The notes: generated from the sequence alone by a model not told the origin. DNA of 64,000 bases from Natronomonas halophila (GCF_013391085.1 NZ_CP058334.1:124001-188000); one strand, 5' to 3'; shown: positions 16,010 through 25,808, counted from the first letter of the stretch. Made by a program: numbers and translations.

Positions 16010-17329
16010 CTATGACTGTTTGGCCTCGAGCGACGCCGTGAGGTCGGCCCCACGGTCGACCGCTCGGGTCGTCCACTCGGCGACGCCCGCATAGAACAGA
16101 TGGGCCCGTGCGACGGCACGGGTGTCACCGTCGCTCGACGAGGTACGGTCGGCCGTCTCCAGCAGCATCTCGCTGCGCTCGGCGAGATGTCGCTGAAGCG
16201 GCGTTCCGGAGGCCGCCGCTTCGATACCGTCGACGGCGTCCTCCTTGGCATCGATGACCGATTCGGCCGGTATCTCACCGTTCTCGAATCGGTCGACGGT
16301 TCGTGTGACCGCCGCATCGAAGGCGTTGAATTCCGTCAGATACGTGGCGATGTCGACGAGCAGTCGCACCGATGGCTCGCCGTCGTTGTCGTCGAGTTCG
16401 GAGAGCCAGCGTCGGCTTCGTCGGCCGACCTGAATCCGGATGTCCCGAACCCGGCCTTTCGGCGAGGCATCGTTCGGCGGGTCACGGTCGGCGTACGACT
16501 CCGCGATAGCTACGACTTCCTCACGGAGGTCCGCGAGGGCGGGCGGAATCGCGGTACGGAGCGACGGCGCCTCCGCGTCGGTCGCCGAGTCGTGCAGGGT
16601 GGCGATAGTCGACCGAGCCAGTCGGGTGCGTTCGACGCTCTGCCGAACCAACGCGAACGCCGTGTGTTCGTCCATACCGCCGTTGTCGGCGTCCGCCAGT
16701 TGCTCCCGTGCGTGGTCGAGATACCGAAACTCCGTCAGCCGGCGTTCCGCCTCGTAGAACATCGGCAGGTGGTCCCCGATGGGGCGTGCGATGCGGTAGG
16801 AAAACCGTTCGGTGAGCGCGTCGAGGGCGGCCTGCTCGTCTTCTATCATCGCTTCGATGGCCGCTCGGTCGACGGCGCCGGTCTTGGCCTCGATGTAGCC
16901 GAGCGCGAGGGCCACGTCACGGACCGTCGACTCGATTTGTCGTAGCGCGGCCTCGCCCCGGTCGGTCTCGCGGGCCGACTGGAGTCTCGCGTTCGCGTCC
17001 TCGACGATGTCGTTCGGGTCGTTCGGTATCGCCCGTCGCAGGCCGGTCAACTCGACATCGGGATTGGCTTCGGCCGCTGCGCGAAGGTCCGAAACGAGCG
17101 ATTCCGCGTGTTCCAGTGCGTGGTCGAGTCGCTCATCGGAGACCGGCACGGCCGGCGGGAGGTCCGGCCACTCGATTTCGGCGGCTTCACGAAGGATTTC
17201 CGAACTGCTTCGGGGCACGTCCACCGGCGTGACCGTCGGGTAGTCGTCGCTCGTCGTCTCGTTGCAACCGGCGAGGGCGGCGAGCGTTCCCGCGGCACCG
17301 AGGAGGACGCGGCGGCGAGTGGAGGGCAT
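16010..17329 (-). CDS. Tat-exported all-helical lipoprotein, unknown function
   Basis: A 439-residue protein with a Tat signal (STRRRVLLGAAG) and lipobox LAGC, with the lipidated Cys near residue 22. The remainder is predicted almost wholly alpha-helical, with repeating amphipathic stretches and no recognisable enzyme motif. It should be anchored on the outer membrane face. It lies 24 bp upstream of the four-helix membrane protein on the same strand, so co-transcription with the salactin region is possible. I do not recognise the family. Confidence 0.75.
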   Translation of the reverse strand: MPSTRRRVLLGAAGTLAALAGCNETTSDDYPTVTPVDVPRSSSEILREAAEIEWPDLPPAVPVSDERLDHALEHAESLVSDLRAAAEANPDVELTGLRRAIPNDPNDIVEDANARLQSARETDRGEAALRQIESTVRDVALALGYIEAKTGAVDRAAIEAMIEDEQAALDALTERFSYRIARPIGDHLPMFYEAERRLTEFRYLDHAREQLADADNGGMDEHTAFALVRQSVERTRLARSTIATLHDSATDAEAPSLRTAIPPALADLREEVVAIAESYADRDPPNDASPKGRVRDIRIQVGRRSRRWLSELDDNDGEPSVRLLVDIATYLTEFNAFDAAVTRTVDRFENGEIPAESVIDAKEDAVDGIEAAASGTPLQRHLAERSEMLLETADRTSSSDGDTRAVARAHLFYAGVAEWTTRAVDRGADLTASLEAKQS

Positions 17330-17396
17330 CGGCAGAAACGTAGACAGCCGTCGATAAACGTTTTCTGGACGGAAGAAGGGCGTAGCCGCTTGACGG

Positions 17397-18449
17397 TTAC
17401 CAGGTGCCGTGGAAGGTGTCGAATTCGAGGTCTTCGAGGTCCTTGTTGCCGACGGCGATTTCGTACTCGCCGGGCGTCAGCATCGGCTGTTTGAACTGCG
17501 GGCCGTCGTCGGTCGTAATCCGGGGACAGCCGGTGTTGACGTAGGCGTCCAGCCCGAAGTTGGTGAGGCGGTCCGGGGTCACCTCGTCCATCGTCAGCAG
17601 GTAAGCGTTCTCGTTGTTCTCGACGATTTCCTGGGCTTTCTCCCAGCGGCCCTGTCCGATTTTGGTGCAGTAGATGACGCCCCACTCCTCGGCGTCCATC
17701 GCCTTGTGGACGGAGGCGTATCGCTGCTTCATGAACTTCTCCGTGTCAGCAATTTTGACGACGTTGTTGACGGGGTCGGCGATGATGACCTTCTTGTCGG
17801 GGTGTTCCATCGCGAGGCCGAGGGGGTGGAACTTCCCGCCGCCGACGTAGAGAATCTGGTCGGCGTCGACGTCCGCGGAGGCGTAGTTACAGCCGAGGAC
17901 CTGCCCCTCGTGGGTCAGGCGGTCGTCGCCACGGCGGACTTCGACCTCGTAGTCGCGCTCTTCGAGCCACGAGCGCATCTCGTCGAACTTGTTCATGTGC
18001 TGGGCCGTCGTCACGAGCCCGACTGCGGGGTCCTCGTCGGGGTCGGCGAGTTCCTCCAGGGACTCCTCCATGATGGGCGTGACTTCGACGTTCGAGAAGA
18101 GGGGGACGTAGATTATCTTCTCGGACTCCTTCATCGGGGAGTGGCCGAAGTGGACGAAGACGTCCGTCCGGCGCATGACCTCGGTGTCGAGGTCGCAGGC
18201 GCCGTAACAGGGCTGGCCCGAAATGAGGACGTTGACGTCCTCTGGAAGCAGTTCTCGCAGGTCGTCGGCGACGCGCGGGGCGCGTCGCTTGAGGCCTTCG
18301 GGGAACTGCAGACCGACGGTGCCGGCATCCCGCTCTTCGACCGCATCCACGATTCGGTCGAGTTCGTAGTCCCACGTCCGCTCGTGTCGGAGCGACATCC
18401 CGGTGTTCCGGAGGTCGCCCTCGGTTCGTTCCGAGGATTCCTGACTCAT
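17397..18449 (-). CDS. dph2: Diphthamide synthase subunit Dph2 (3-amino-3-carboxypropyl transferase)
   Basis: A 350-residue radical iron-sulfur enzyme that transfers the aminocarboxypropyl group of SAM to the conserved histidine of elongation factor 2, the first step of diphthamide synthesis. The three cluster cysteines are C85 in CYGACD, C186 in LGCNYA and C307 in NTGCPR; archaeal Dph2 works as a homodimer. The start at 18449 (MSQESS) follows a GATTAAACG box (18474-18482 region) by about 29 bp, whereas the frame extends further upstream without support. Divergent from the YlbF-family gene. Confidence 0.92.
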   Translation of the reverse strand: MSQESSERTEGDLRNTGMSLRHERTWDYELDRIVDAVEERDAGTVGLQFPEGLKRRAPRVADDLRELLPEDVNVLISGQPCYGACDLDTEVMRRTDVFVHFGHSPMKESEKIIYVPLFSNVEVTPIMEESLEELADPDEDPAVGLVTTAQHMNKFDEMRSWLEERDYEVEVRRGDDRLTHEGQVLGCNYASADVDADQILYVGGGKFHPLGLAMEHPDKKVIIADPVNNVVKIADTEKFMKQRYASVHKAMDAEEWGVIYCTKIGQGRWEKAQEIVENNENAYLLTMDEVTPDRLTNFGLDAYVNTGCPRITTDDGPQFKQPMLTPGEYEIAVGNKDLEDLEFDTFHGTW

Positions 18450-18598
18450 TGGACCTGAATAACCGTCGCGGACGTTTAATCTCCGCGCTTCGCCAACCGG
18501 AGTGATAGCTGCTCTCGTGGCCCGGCCGTCGGTTGTGGGTTCCGGCACCGCTGTATCCATCCGGCACCTCTTTAGGCGCGAGGCACAAAGCGCGGGTA

Positions 18599-18994
18599 AT
18601 GAGCGTCGAGACGACTCCCGAAGGCGACCTTACGAGCGATGTCGACGAACTCGCAACGGAACTCGGCGAGGCCATCACGGACCTCCCGGCCTACCAGGAG
18701 TTCTGCGAAGCCAAAGCGGCCGTCGAGGCCGACGAGGAACTTCAAGAGGAGATTCGCGAGTTCGAACAGCTCCGCGAGGAGTTCATGATGGCACGACAGA
18801 CGGGCGATGCGAGCAACGAGGATCTGCGTGAGCTTCAGTCGGCCCAGCAGGAACTCCACGAGAAGCCGAAGATGTCCGCGTATCTGCAGGCCCAGTCCGA
18901 AATCGAGCTGAAACTGCAGGAACTCAACGAAATCATCTCCGAACCGCTGGAAGTCGACTTCGGACAGAAGGCCGGCGGCTGCTGCGAGGACTAA
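18599..18994 (+). CDS. YlbF-family regulator-like protein
   Basis: A 131-residue helical protein of the YlbF/YmcA family. In Bacillus, family members form a complex that affects RNA processing and development; the archaeal role is not known. Visible are the long helices ITDLPAYQEFCEAKAAVEADEELQ and SAQQELHEKPKMSAYLQAQ with the final ELNEIISEPLEVDFGQ typical of the family, then a short Cys-rich end GGCCED. A CTCTTTAGG box lies about 26 bp before the ATG, consistent with a leaderless message. It is divergent from dph2. Confidence 0.85.
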   Translation: MSVETTPEGDLTSDVDELATELGEAITDLPAYQEFCEAKAAVEADEELQEEIREFEQLREEFMMARQTGDASNEDLRELQSAQQELHEKPKMSAYLQAQSEIELKLQELNEIISEPLEVDFGQKAGGCCED

Positions 18995-19057
18995 GTTCGG
19001 TTCCGACCCCGAATCCGTATCGCCTTCCTTTTTGAGCAACCACCCTCAGTCACATCC

Positions 19058-19885
19058 ATGAGCGTTCACTCCGACTGGGGCGATTGGCTGCCGCGGGCCG
19101 TCGAATCGGCCGACCCCGACGGCCTCGCGGTCTGGTATCTGGGCTGTAACGGCTTCATCCTGAAGGCCGACGACGGCACGACCGTCTTCATCGACCCGTA
19201 TCTCGGGACGGGCGACCCACCGCGGACCGTGCGGATGATTCCGGTACCTTTCGCCCCCGAGGACGTCGCGGAGGCCGACGCCGTACTGGCGACCCACGAA
19301 CACACCGACCACGTTCACGGTCCCTCGCAGGCGCCGATTCTGGCGGATACGGACGCCACCTTCTACGGGCCTTCGGCGTCGGCCGAAAAAGCGACGGCAT
19401 GGACCGACGACTACGACGTCACCGACGACGATTTCGAGACCGTTTCGGAGGGCGATTCCCTCGACATCGGCGCCCTCTCTATCCACGTCGAACCGGCCAA
19501 CGACCCCGACGCCGACCATCCGGTCGCCTACGTCATCGAGCACGACTCGGGGACCTTCTTCCACGGCGGCGACGCGCGGCCGAGCGACGGGTTCGAAGAA
19601 ATCGGCGAGCGCTACGACATCGACCTCGGGGTCGTCGCGTTCGGTTCGGCGGGCATGATTCCGGACAAGCAGACCCGCGAGCCGAAGTACACACAGTGGT
19701 ATGCCGACGAGAACATGGCCGCCGAGGCAGCGAATCAACTCCAACTGGACCGCCTGCTGCCGACCCACTGGGACATGTGGAAGGGCCTGACCGCCGACCC
19801 CGAATCGTTGCGGCACCACACGCGCAGTTTCGAGTACCCGCGGACGCTGGACGTCCTCGAAATCGGCGACTCGACGACCGTCTAA
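19058..19885 (+). CDS. MBL-fold metallo-hydrolase (UlaG-like)
   Basis: A 275-residue metallo-beta-lactamase-fold enzyme. The metal motif THEHTDHVHG lies near residue 78-87, with further ligands in FFHGGDARPSD near 168 and LPTHWD near 232. The overall pattern (GCNGFILKADDGTTVFIDPYLG at the start) recalls UlaG-type lactonases and related hydrolases; the substrate is unknown. It follows the YlbF-family gene by 63 bp on the same strand but has its own T-rich box near 19027-19034. Confidence 0.88.
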   Translation: MSVHSDWGDWLPRAVESADPDGLAVWYLGCNGFILKADDGTTVFIDPYLGTGDPPRTVRMIPVPFAPEDVAEADAVLATHEHTDHVHGPSQAPILADTDATFYGPSASAEKATAWTDDYDVTDDDFETVSEGDSLDIGALSIHVEPANDPDADHPVAYVIEHDSGTFFHGGDARPSDGFEEIGERYDIDLGVVAFGSAGMIPDKQTREPKYTQWYADENMAAEAANQLQLDRLLPTHWDMWKGLTADPESLRHHTRSFEYPRTLDVLEIGDSTTV

Positions 19886-19955
19886 ACGTGGTTTCTTTCG
19901 TTTCGATTATTAAGTCAGCCAATAGGGTTATTGAGGACCGTTCGCAGTACCCAGT

Positions 19956-21620
19956 ATGAGCAACGTGGAATCCGAGGATATCGTCACTGTCTCCGAGGGT
20001 GGGGTCGTCGTCGAGAAGTCCTTCGAACCGGACGACTTCCCGGTGCCGGCTATCGCCTTCGTCGTGCGCTCCGAACGGGAAGAACCCGTTTCGCTAACGA
20101 TGACCGATACCATCCCGGACCACATTCCGGGGGAGGACATCGGCTTTCACCCGAAGTACGGCTCCGAGTACTGGGAGGTCGAGGGGAACGAAATCGTCTT
20201 CGAGCGGGAGTTCGAGCCACACGAGGAGTACACCACGGTCTACGGCCTTCGAGCGGCCGATATGGACAACCCCGACCCGTTCATGTCCGAACCGACAATC
20301 GAGTCGGTCGACCCGCCGCTGGAGGAAGCCCCCGACGATGTCGTCGGAGATGTCGTCGACGGTGACGGTGAGGGCGACTCCGAGACGGACACGGACGCGA
20401 ACGCCGACCAGTCCGGCGCTGATGACGTCGATATCGACATCGACGTTACCGGCCCGAACGACGAGGAGGGGGACGTCTCGATTCCCGACTCCGCAGTCGA
20501 GTCCGAAACGGACGCCGAAGCCGAAGCGGAAAGCGAGGACGACGATGACGACCCCGTCGAGCCGATAGACCTCGCCGAACCGGACGACGAGTCGGCGGAT
20601 GGTACAGCAGGCGAAACGGCGGCCGAGGCCGACGCCGATGCGGATTCGGAGTCCGAGGGCGAATCCGACGACGAATCTGGCCCGGAGTCCGCAATCCGGT
20701 CGGTCCCCTCCGTCGGTAGCGAGGCGGCCGGAGCCGGTGCGTCGGCCGGTCTCGCGGCGACGCTAGCGGACGAAATCCGAAGCGGCGAGGTCGACGACGA
20801 CGACCTCGACGTTCTTCAGGACGCCCTCGGCGTCGACCCGTCGAACAACAGCGTACAGACACGCATCGAACACCTCCAGTCCGAAGTCGCGGACCTGCAG
20901 GCCTACACCGAGGCCTTAGAGGAGTTCATCGACGAGAACGGCGACGCCCAGCAGGTCATCGAGGACATCCGCGAGGACTTCGAGTCGGCGACCGAGCGCC
21001 TCGACGAGATGGAAGAACAGACCGAAGAGGCGGTCGACATCGCCGAGTCCGTCGACGAGCGACTCGACGAGCGCATCGACGATACCGAAGCGCGCATCGA
21101 CGAACTCCTCGAAGACGGCGAAGAGCGACTCGATACGCTCGCCGACGACGCCGAAGAACAGGTCGACGAGGTCGTCGAGTCCGCCGAGGAACGGGTCGAC
21201 GACCTCGTCGACGAGGCCAAAGACCACATCGAATCGGAAATCGAGGAGACGACCGAGCGCATCAACGACATCGAGGACCGTGCTGAGGACGCGCTCGATG
21301 ACCTCGAAAACGCGCTGGACGACCTCGAAACCACGGCCGAAGAGCGCGTCGAGGAGGAACTCGACGAACTGTGGATGGAAATCGACGAGGTCGCCGCGGA
21401 AGCGGCCGACACCGCCGACGAAGTCGAGGAACTCCGGGACGAACTCGGCGAGCAGGCCACCGAGCGCATCTCGGCGCTCGAAGCGGACATCGAGGACCTC
21501 GAAGACCAGATCGGCGAGGTCGCGGAACTCCGCGACCGACTGGCCAACGCCCTCGGACCGCTCGGCGGCGGTGGCGGTGGAGATGGCAGCGGTACCGACG
21601 ACAGCGACGACGCGGAATAA
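19956..21620 (+). CDS. Long acidic coiled-coil protein, unknown function
   Basis: A 554-residue protein in three parts. Residues 1 to about 105 form a beta-rich domain (VTVSEGGVVVEKSFEPDDFPVPAIAF, EEPVSLTMTDTIP, IVFEREFEPHEEYTTVYGL). Residues about 110-250 are a disordered Asp/Glu/Ser linker. Residues about 290-530 form a long coiled coil of short repeated heptads (ERLDEMEEQTEE, DERLDERIDDTE, ERVDDLVDEAKDH). It ends in a Gly/Asp tail. There is no signal peptide or membrane helix, so a cytoplasmic structural or scaffold role is possible. The HisG-like gene follows 48 bp later. Confidence 0.8.
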   Translation: MSNVESEDIVTVSEGGVVVEKSFEPDDFPVPAIAFVVRSEREEPVSLTMTDTIPDHIPGEDIGFHPKYGSEYWEVEGNEIVFEREFEPHEEYTTVYGLRAADMDNPDPFMSEPTIESVDPPLEEAPDDVVGDVVDGDGEGDSETDTDANADQSGADDVDIDIDVTGPNDEEGDVSIPDSAVESETDAEAEAESEDDDDDPVEPIDLAEPDDESADGTAGETAAEADADADSESEGESDDESGPESAIRSVPSVGSEAAGAGASAGLAATLADEIRSGEVDDDDLDVLQDALGVDPSNNSVQTRIEHLQSEVADLQAYTEALEEFIDENGDAQQVIEDIREDFESATERLDEMEEQTEEAVDIAESVDERLDERIDDTEARIDELLEDGEERLDTLADDAEEQVDEVVESAEERVDDLVDEAKDHIESEIEETTERINDIEDRAEDALDDLENALDDLETTAEERVEEELDELWMEIDEVAAEAADTADEVEELRDELGEQATERISALEADIEDLEDQIGEVAELRDRLANALGPLGGGGGGDGSGTDDSDDAE

Positions 21621-21668
21621 CGTTCCCGAACCAGTTTCGTTTTATCCGTCGACGGCGACAAGCCGATA

Positions 21669-22544
21669 ATGACGACGATCCGTGTCGCCGTGCCGAGGAA
21701 GGGCCGGCCCCTCGAAGCCGTCCTCGAACGGGTCGCGGCCCTTGCGGATATCGAGGACCGCGCCGACGAGGTGGCCTCGACGCTCCGCTACGAGAAGGCG
21801 GTCACCAAGGACAAGCAGACCGCCGACCGAGACGTCTACGACCGGCTGGCGGCCTACAGCGATACAGACTCCTACGCCCCCGAATACACCCTCCTGCGGG
21901 ACGCCCGCCCCGGGATGCCGCGACGGGTCGTCTTCGACAGTATGACCGTCGACATCGGCGAGCACGACCTCCAGTTGGTCGGCCGCGAGGAGCCGTTCCG
22001 CTCGCTGCGCAAACACGAGTTCGCACTCGGCTTCGACGCCGCCGACCTCGTCCTCGAGGAGGTCGTCCGCATCGACGCCGACCCCCTGTCGAGTCTGGAC
22101 GAACTCAACGACCGCATCGACCCGAAGGACACCGACGTCCGCGTCGTCGGCGGCCTCGGCGATACGGTCTATCACACGCTGCTTTCGACGCCTGACGTCT
22201 GCGAGGACCCGACCCGCGAGTTCGTCGAGGACTACGAGGGCCCGCTCTGTATCTCACCGCGCTACGAGCGACTGGTGCGGGCGGTCCTCGGCAGCCGCGC
22301 GATGGAAGGCATCGACTTCCGCTATCCGGGCGACCGAGAAGAAGAAGCCGCCATCGCCTCGGTCGGCCTCGGCGTCTACCTGACGGTGACCGGGTCGACC
22401 GCACGGGACCACGGCCTCCGCATCGGCGAACAACTCTTCCCGAGTCAGACGGTCCTGCTCGAAAACCCCGCCGAAGCGGGCGACGGCGTCGAAGAAGTCG
22501 CCGAGAAAATCGTCGGCGGCGTCGAAACGACTGCGATTCAGTAG
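21669..22544 (+). CDS. HisG-like (ATP phosphoribosyltransferase-related) protein of unknown function
   Basis: A 291-residue protein whose start (TTIRVAVPRKGRPLEAVLERVAALA) and the FALGFDAADLVLEEV segment near residue 118-132 resemble the periplasmic-binding-protein-like catalytic part of ATP phosphoribosyltransferase. The PRPP-binding loop expected in HisG (D-x-V-x-T-G-x-T-L) is not visible, and the middle region differs, so histidine synthesis is unlikely. There are no other his genes here. A CGTTTTATCC box lies about 26 bp before the ATG. I call it a divergent paralogue with unknown substrate. Confidence 0.5.
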   Translation: MTTIRVAVPRKGRPLEAVLERVAALADIEDRADEVASTLRYEKAVTKDKQTADRDVYDRLAAYSDTDSYAPEYTLLRDARPGMPRRVVFDSMTVDIGEHDLQLVGREEPFRSLRKHEFALGFDAADLVLEEVVRIDADPLSSLDELNDRIDPKDTDVRVVGGLGDTVYHTLLSTPDVCEDPTREFVEDYEGPLCISPRYERLVRAVLGSRAMEGIDFRYPGDREEEAAIASVGLGVYLTVTGSTARDHGLRIGEQLFPSQTVLLENPAEAGDGVEEVAEKIVGGVETTAIQ

Positions 22545-22568
22545 TCGGCTAGAGCGGCCCAGAACCCG

Positions 22569-23636
22569 CTACTCGAGCCGATATCGGAGCAGTGCCGCGA
22601 CCCCGCCGAGGTTCGAGAGTTGCTGGCCGGGGTCGAACTCGTGGGAGAAGACGGTTACGTCGCCGCCTTGCCGTTCGACGGTGTCGATGAGTTCGTTGGC
22701 GTCGACGTCCCAGTCGCCTTCGCCCGCGCGTTCCTCACGGAGTCGCTTGTCGAGGATGAGCAGCGTCTCGACGGCGCCGTAGTCGGCGGCCTTCTCGACC
22801 TCCTCGATGCCATAGGCGGCCTTGGCGCCCTCCCCGATGCGCTCCATCAGTTCGTCGATGAGTTCTGCTTCCTCGGAGATGCGTGTCTCCGTCTGAATCC
22901 GGTCGACGGCCCCGCGTTTGAGCACCTCGTGAACGCCGCGTTCACCGACGGCGGCGGTGTCGACGGTCTGAATCTTGTCGACTACGTCAGGGGCGTTGTC
23001 CTCGACGTAATCCAGCGCGTCCTGTTTGGTGAATCCGGGGCCGGCGAGGATGATGGCAGGCGCGTCGAGCCGCTTCAGGACCTCGGTCAACTCCTCGAAG
23101 AGTTCGTCGCGGCCGCGGGCGTACTCGCCTTTGCCCGTCGTACCGGTAATCGTGGCGCGTTCCTCGACGCCGTACTGGGCGACGGTGTGGACGTGGGCTT
23201 CGCCCTCCTCGACGGTAGCGATGGCAACGTCGGGCTGTTCGGCGGCCTCGACGGCCTCCTGTAGTCGCTCCAGTTGGTCGACCTGCCAGACCTTCTCGAT
23301 TTCGAGTTCGTCGTGTTCCTCGACATTGAATGTGTGATGGAACCCCAACTGGTCCTCGCGGGAGCAGTCGACGATTTCGCCGCCGACACGGAGGCGGTTT
23401 GCGAACTTGGCGAACTCGACGCTCTCGACGTCGATGCGGAGCCACATCGGTTCCCGCTGGCCGCCCGTATCCCGCATCTTGTCGTCGTCGCGCTGGATGC
23501 GGCGGGTCGTATCGCCCGAGACGAGGTCGCCGGGTTCCAGAATATACGTGAGGTGCCAGAGGTCGTCGAGGCTCTCGGGAACGACCGTAATCCGCTCCTT
23601 CCGCCCCTCGACGTCCTGGCGGTCGGCGATGCGCAT
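22569..23636 (-). CDS. pelA: mRNA surveillance/ribosome rescue protein pelota
   Basis: A 355-residue archaeal pelota (Dom34), which enters the A site of stalled ribosomes and with aEF1A-type GTPase and ABCE1 splits them. The N-terminal Sm-like domain contains [25 protein letters not shown], the central domain [17 protein letters not shown] and [18 protein letters not shown], and the C-terminal domain [17 protein letters not shown]. The GGQ motif of eRF1 is absent, as expected for pelota. It lies 60 bp downstream of rqcH on the same strand, with a weak TATA-like box (GCACTTACC) of its own. Confidence 0.94.
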   Translation of the reverse strand: MRIADRQDVEGRKERITVVPESLDDLWHLTYILEPGDLVSGDTTRRIQRDDDKMRDTGGQREPMWLRIDVESVEFAKFANRLRVGGEIVDCSREDQLGFHHTFNVEEHDELEIEKVWQVDQLERLQEAVEAAEQPDVAIATVEEGEAHVHTVAQYGVEERATITGTTGKGEYARGRDELFEELTEVLKRLDAPAIILAGPGFTKQDALDYVEDNAPDVVDKIQTVDTAAVGERGVHEVLKRGAVDRIQTETRISEEAELIDELMERIGEGAKAAYGIEEVEKAADYGAVETLLILDKRLREERAGEGDWDVDANELIDTVERQGGDVTVFSHEFDPGQQLSNLGGVAALLRYRLE

Positions 23637-23696
23637 ACGGCTACTTCCGAGCGGCGGCGGTAAGTGCCCTGCTATTCGGTTGGCCGGACCGCCGAC

Positions 23697-25808
23697 CTAT
23701 TCGTTCACCATCGTACTGCCGCCGGGCGGACAGAATTCCTGAATCTTGTCGGCGCTGGCGATTTTCCGGACGAAACTCGTGTCCTCGAAGCGCTCGCGGA
23801 AGGTCCGATACAGGCGCTTCGCGATGTCGTTCTGGGCGTACTGGCCCGGTTCGATGCGAACCGACGTTTCGACCTTCGGTTCGATGGCCGACGGCGGGCC
23901 GCCGATGACCCGCGTGTCGGGTTCGCATTTGATGCCGATAGCGACCCCGACCGGCATGTCGCGGTAATACTCCCGGTCGCCGCGGATGACGAAACTCCCC
24001 TTCTCGATGTACTCGCCGCTTTCGGGCGTCTTCGAGACCTGTTCGGGGTCGACCTCGTAGACGTCGCCCTCGAACTTGCCGCTCTTCCAGACCGACGAGT
24101 AGGAGACGGCGAACTTCGCGGCCTCCCGTTTGCTGGATTCGGGGATGTCGATTTCCCGGGCGGCCTCGTCCGGCTCTGTGGCCTTTAGCACCGTCACGGG
24201 CGCGCCGTGGGCCTGCGCGTGGAAGAAGCAGTCCGACGGCTCCATGTACTTCTTGACCAGGTCCTCGTTCTGGTCGGCGTTGCGGCCGCCCAACACGAGG
24301 AAGCCGTCGCTCGTGCGGAACCAGCGGAACCGCTCGTACCACTTCTCGTCGTAGCGAACGGGCACCGACCCCATCGAGAGGTAGTCGCGCTCGACGTGCT
24401 CGGCTTCCTCTTCTTCGTCTTCCTCCTGTTCGCTTTCCTCCCACTCCTCCTTGCGCTGCTTGGCCTCTTCGAGGTCCTCGCGGGTGTCCTCGATTGCGGC
24501 CTCGGCACCCTCCATCTTCTCGCGAACGCGCTTCGACTCCTTATAGAGGCGGTCGGCGTTCTTCTCGACGCCCATCGCGGGGTCGATCTCGATTTGCTTG
24601 TCGTCGATTTCGATGGTGACGGTGCCTTCGGCCTCGTTGACGCCGACGACTGCTTCGGCGGCTTCGATGCCCTGCTCGGCACCCTGTTCGAACGTCTCCT
24701 CGATTTCCTCCCACCCGACGCCCTCATCGCGAGCGTTCTGGACCGTCGAGCAGATGTCGTCGACCAGGTCGTAGTTGCCGTAGAGGAGTTCGGCCTTCTG
24801 CTGTTCCTCCTCGGCCTGTTGTTCGTACTCCTCGATGGCGCCCTTCTGCTGTTCGATGATGCGCTTGTACTTCTCGATTTCCTGCTCGAAATCGGGGCGC
24901 TGGCTGCCGGGCTCCTCGGTGACTTCTTCGGCTTCCTGTTCGAGGCGATGGAAGTACTCGTCGATGGCGCCGTTGAAGTTCTCGAAGACTGTCTCGTCGT
25001 ATCCTTCGGCCTGATGTTCTTCGAGCGGCAGCGGCGTCGCATCGACGACGTCGCCCTCGTCGTCCTCGTAAAGCCGGGGGTCCGTCCGACCTTCCAGAAT
25101 CGGCTCTCGGAGGCGTTCCAGCGCGCCGAACAATGCCTCGTACTGCTCGTCGGTCGCGTCGGCAATGTCGACCGTTTTCTCGACGCCGGCGCGGATACAG
25201 AGTTCCTCGCCGTAGAGACCGCCGAAGTTCAGTTGGGTCGCCAGCGTCCGCACGAGGTCCGTATCCGACTGCTCCATCTTCGCCTTGAACGTCTCGTAAT
25301 CGACCTCCATCGGATTAAACCGCTCGTCGGGATAGCCGTACTGGGATCCGGGCGCGACGGTTCGGGAGCGCAGACGAACGGTGTCGAGACAGTCGATGAC
25401 CTCGCGGTCCTCGTTCATCACGGCGACGTTGCCGTCGCCAAACAGTTCCGCGACGACGAGCGTCGTCTGGTCCTCGCGCTCGAACCGGAAGGTGAGGATG
25501 CGGTCGAAGCCGTACTGCTCGACGCCCTCGAGGTTCGCGCCCGCGATGCGGTTTCGCATCATCATCGCGAAGTTCGGCGGCCGGCCGGGCGCGTCGGGGA
25601 CGTGTTCCGGCGTCGCGACGTGGGCGCGCTTGGGGTCGCCCACCTCGATGATGAGTTCGATGCGGCCGCGGTCGTAATCCCGCATCTTCAGCCGCACCTT
25701 GTCCTCGCCGTAGAGATAGGCCTTGTCGACGACGGCGCCGGTGTAGTCCCGTAACTCGCCGACGAGGGCGGCGAGGTCGACGCTCGTCATCGCCCGCTTT
25801 CTGTCCAT
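23697..25808 (-). CDS. rqcH: Ribosome quality control protein RqcH (NFACT/Rqc2 homologue)
   Basis: A 703-residue NFACT protein that binds peptidyl-tRNA-blocked large subunits and can add C-terminal tails to stalled chains. The NFACT-N part (MTSVDLAALVGELRDYTGAVVDKAYLY; PPNFAMMMRNRIAGANLEGVEQYGFDRI) is followed by helix-hairpin and coiled-coil parts (about 370-510) with an acidic stretch, then the NFACT-R domain (RWFRTSDGFLVLGGRNADQNEDLVKKY). The ATG at 25808 is preferred; MTSVDL at 25790 is possible. A 345-bp longer reading frame lacks family similarity. Adjacent pelota makes this a ribosome-rescue pair. Confidence 0.93.
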   Translation of the reverse strand: MDRKRAMTSVDLAALVGELRDYTGAVVDKAYLYGEDKVRLKMRDYDRGRIELIIEVGDPKRAHVATPEHVPDAPGRPPNFAMMMRNRIAGANLEGVEQYGFDRILTFRFEREDQTTLVVAELFGDGNVAVMNEDREVIDCLDTVRLRSRTVAPGSQYGYPDERFNPMEVDYETFKAKMEQSDTDLVRTLATQLNFGGLYGEELCIRAGVEKTVDIADATDEQYEALFGALERLREPILEGRTDPRLYEDDEGDVVDATPLPLEEHQAEGYDETVFENFNGAIDEYFHRLEQEAEEVTEEPGSQRPDFEQEIEKYKRIIEQQKGAIEEYEQQAEEEQQKAELLYGNYDLVDDICSTVQNARDEGVGWEEIEETFEQGAEQGIEAAEAVVGVNEAEGTVTIEIDDKQIEIDPAMGVEKNADRLYKESKRVREKMEGAEAAIEDTREDLEEAKQRKEEWEESEQEEDEEEEAEHVERDYLSMGSVPVRYDEKWYERFRWFRTSDGFLVLGGRNADQNEDLVKKYMEPSDCFFHAQAHGAPVTVLKATEPDEAAREIDIPESSKREAAKFAVSYSSVWKSGKFEGDVYEVDPEQVSKTPESGEYIEKGSFVIRGDREYYRDMPVGVAIGIKCEPDTRVIGGPPSAIEPKVETSVRIEPGQYAQNDIAKRLYRTFRERFEDTSFVRKIASADKIQEFCPPGGSTMVNE

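Noticed and set aside
24207-25754. 515-residue Leu-rich frame opposite rqcH
   Set aside because: The apparent hydrophobic stretches come from reverse reading of Glu/Lys-rich coiled coil.
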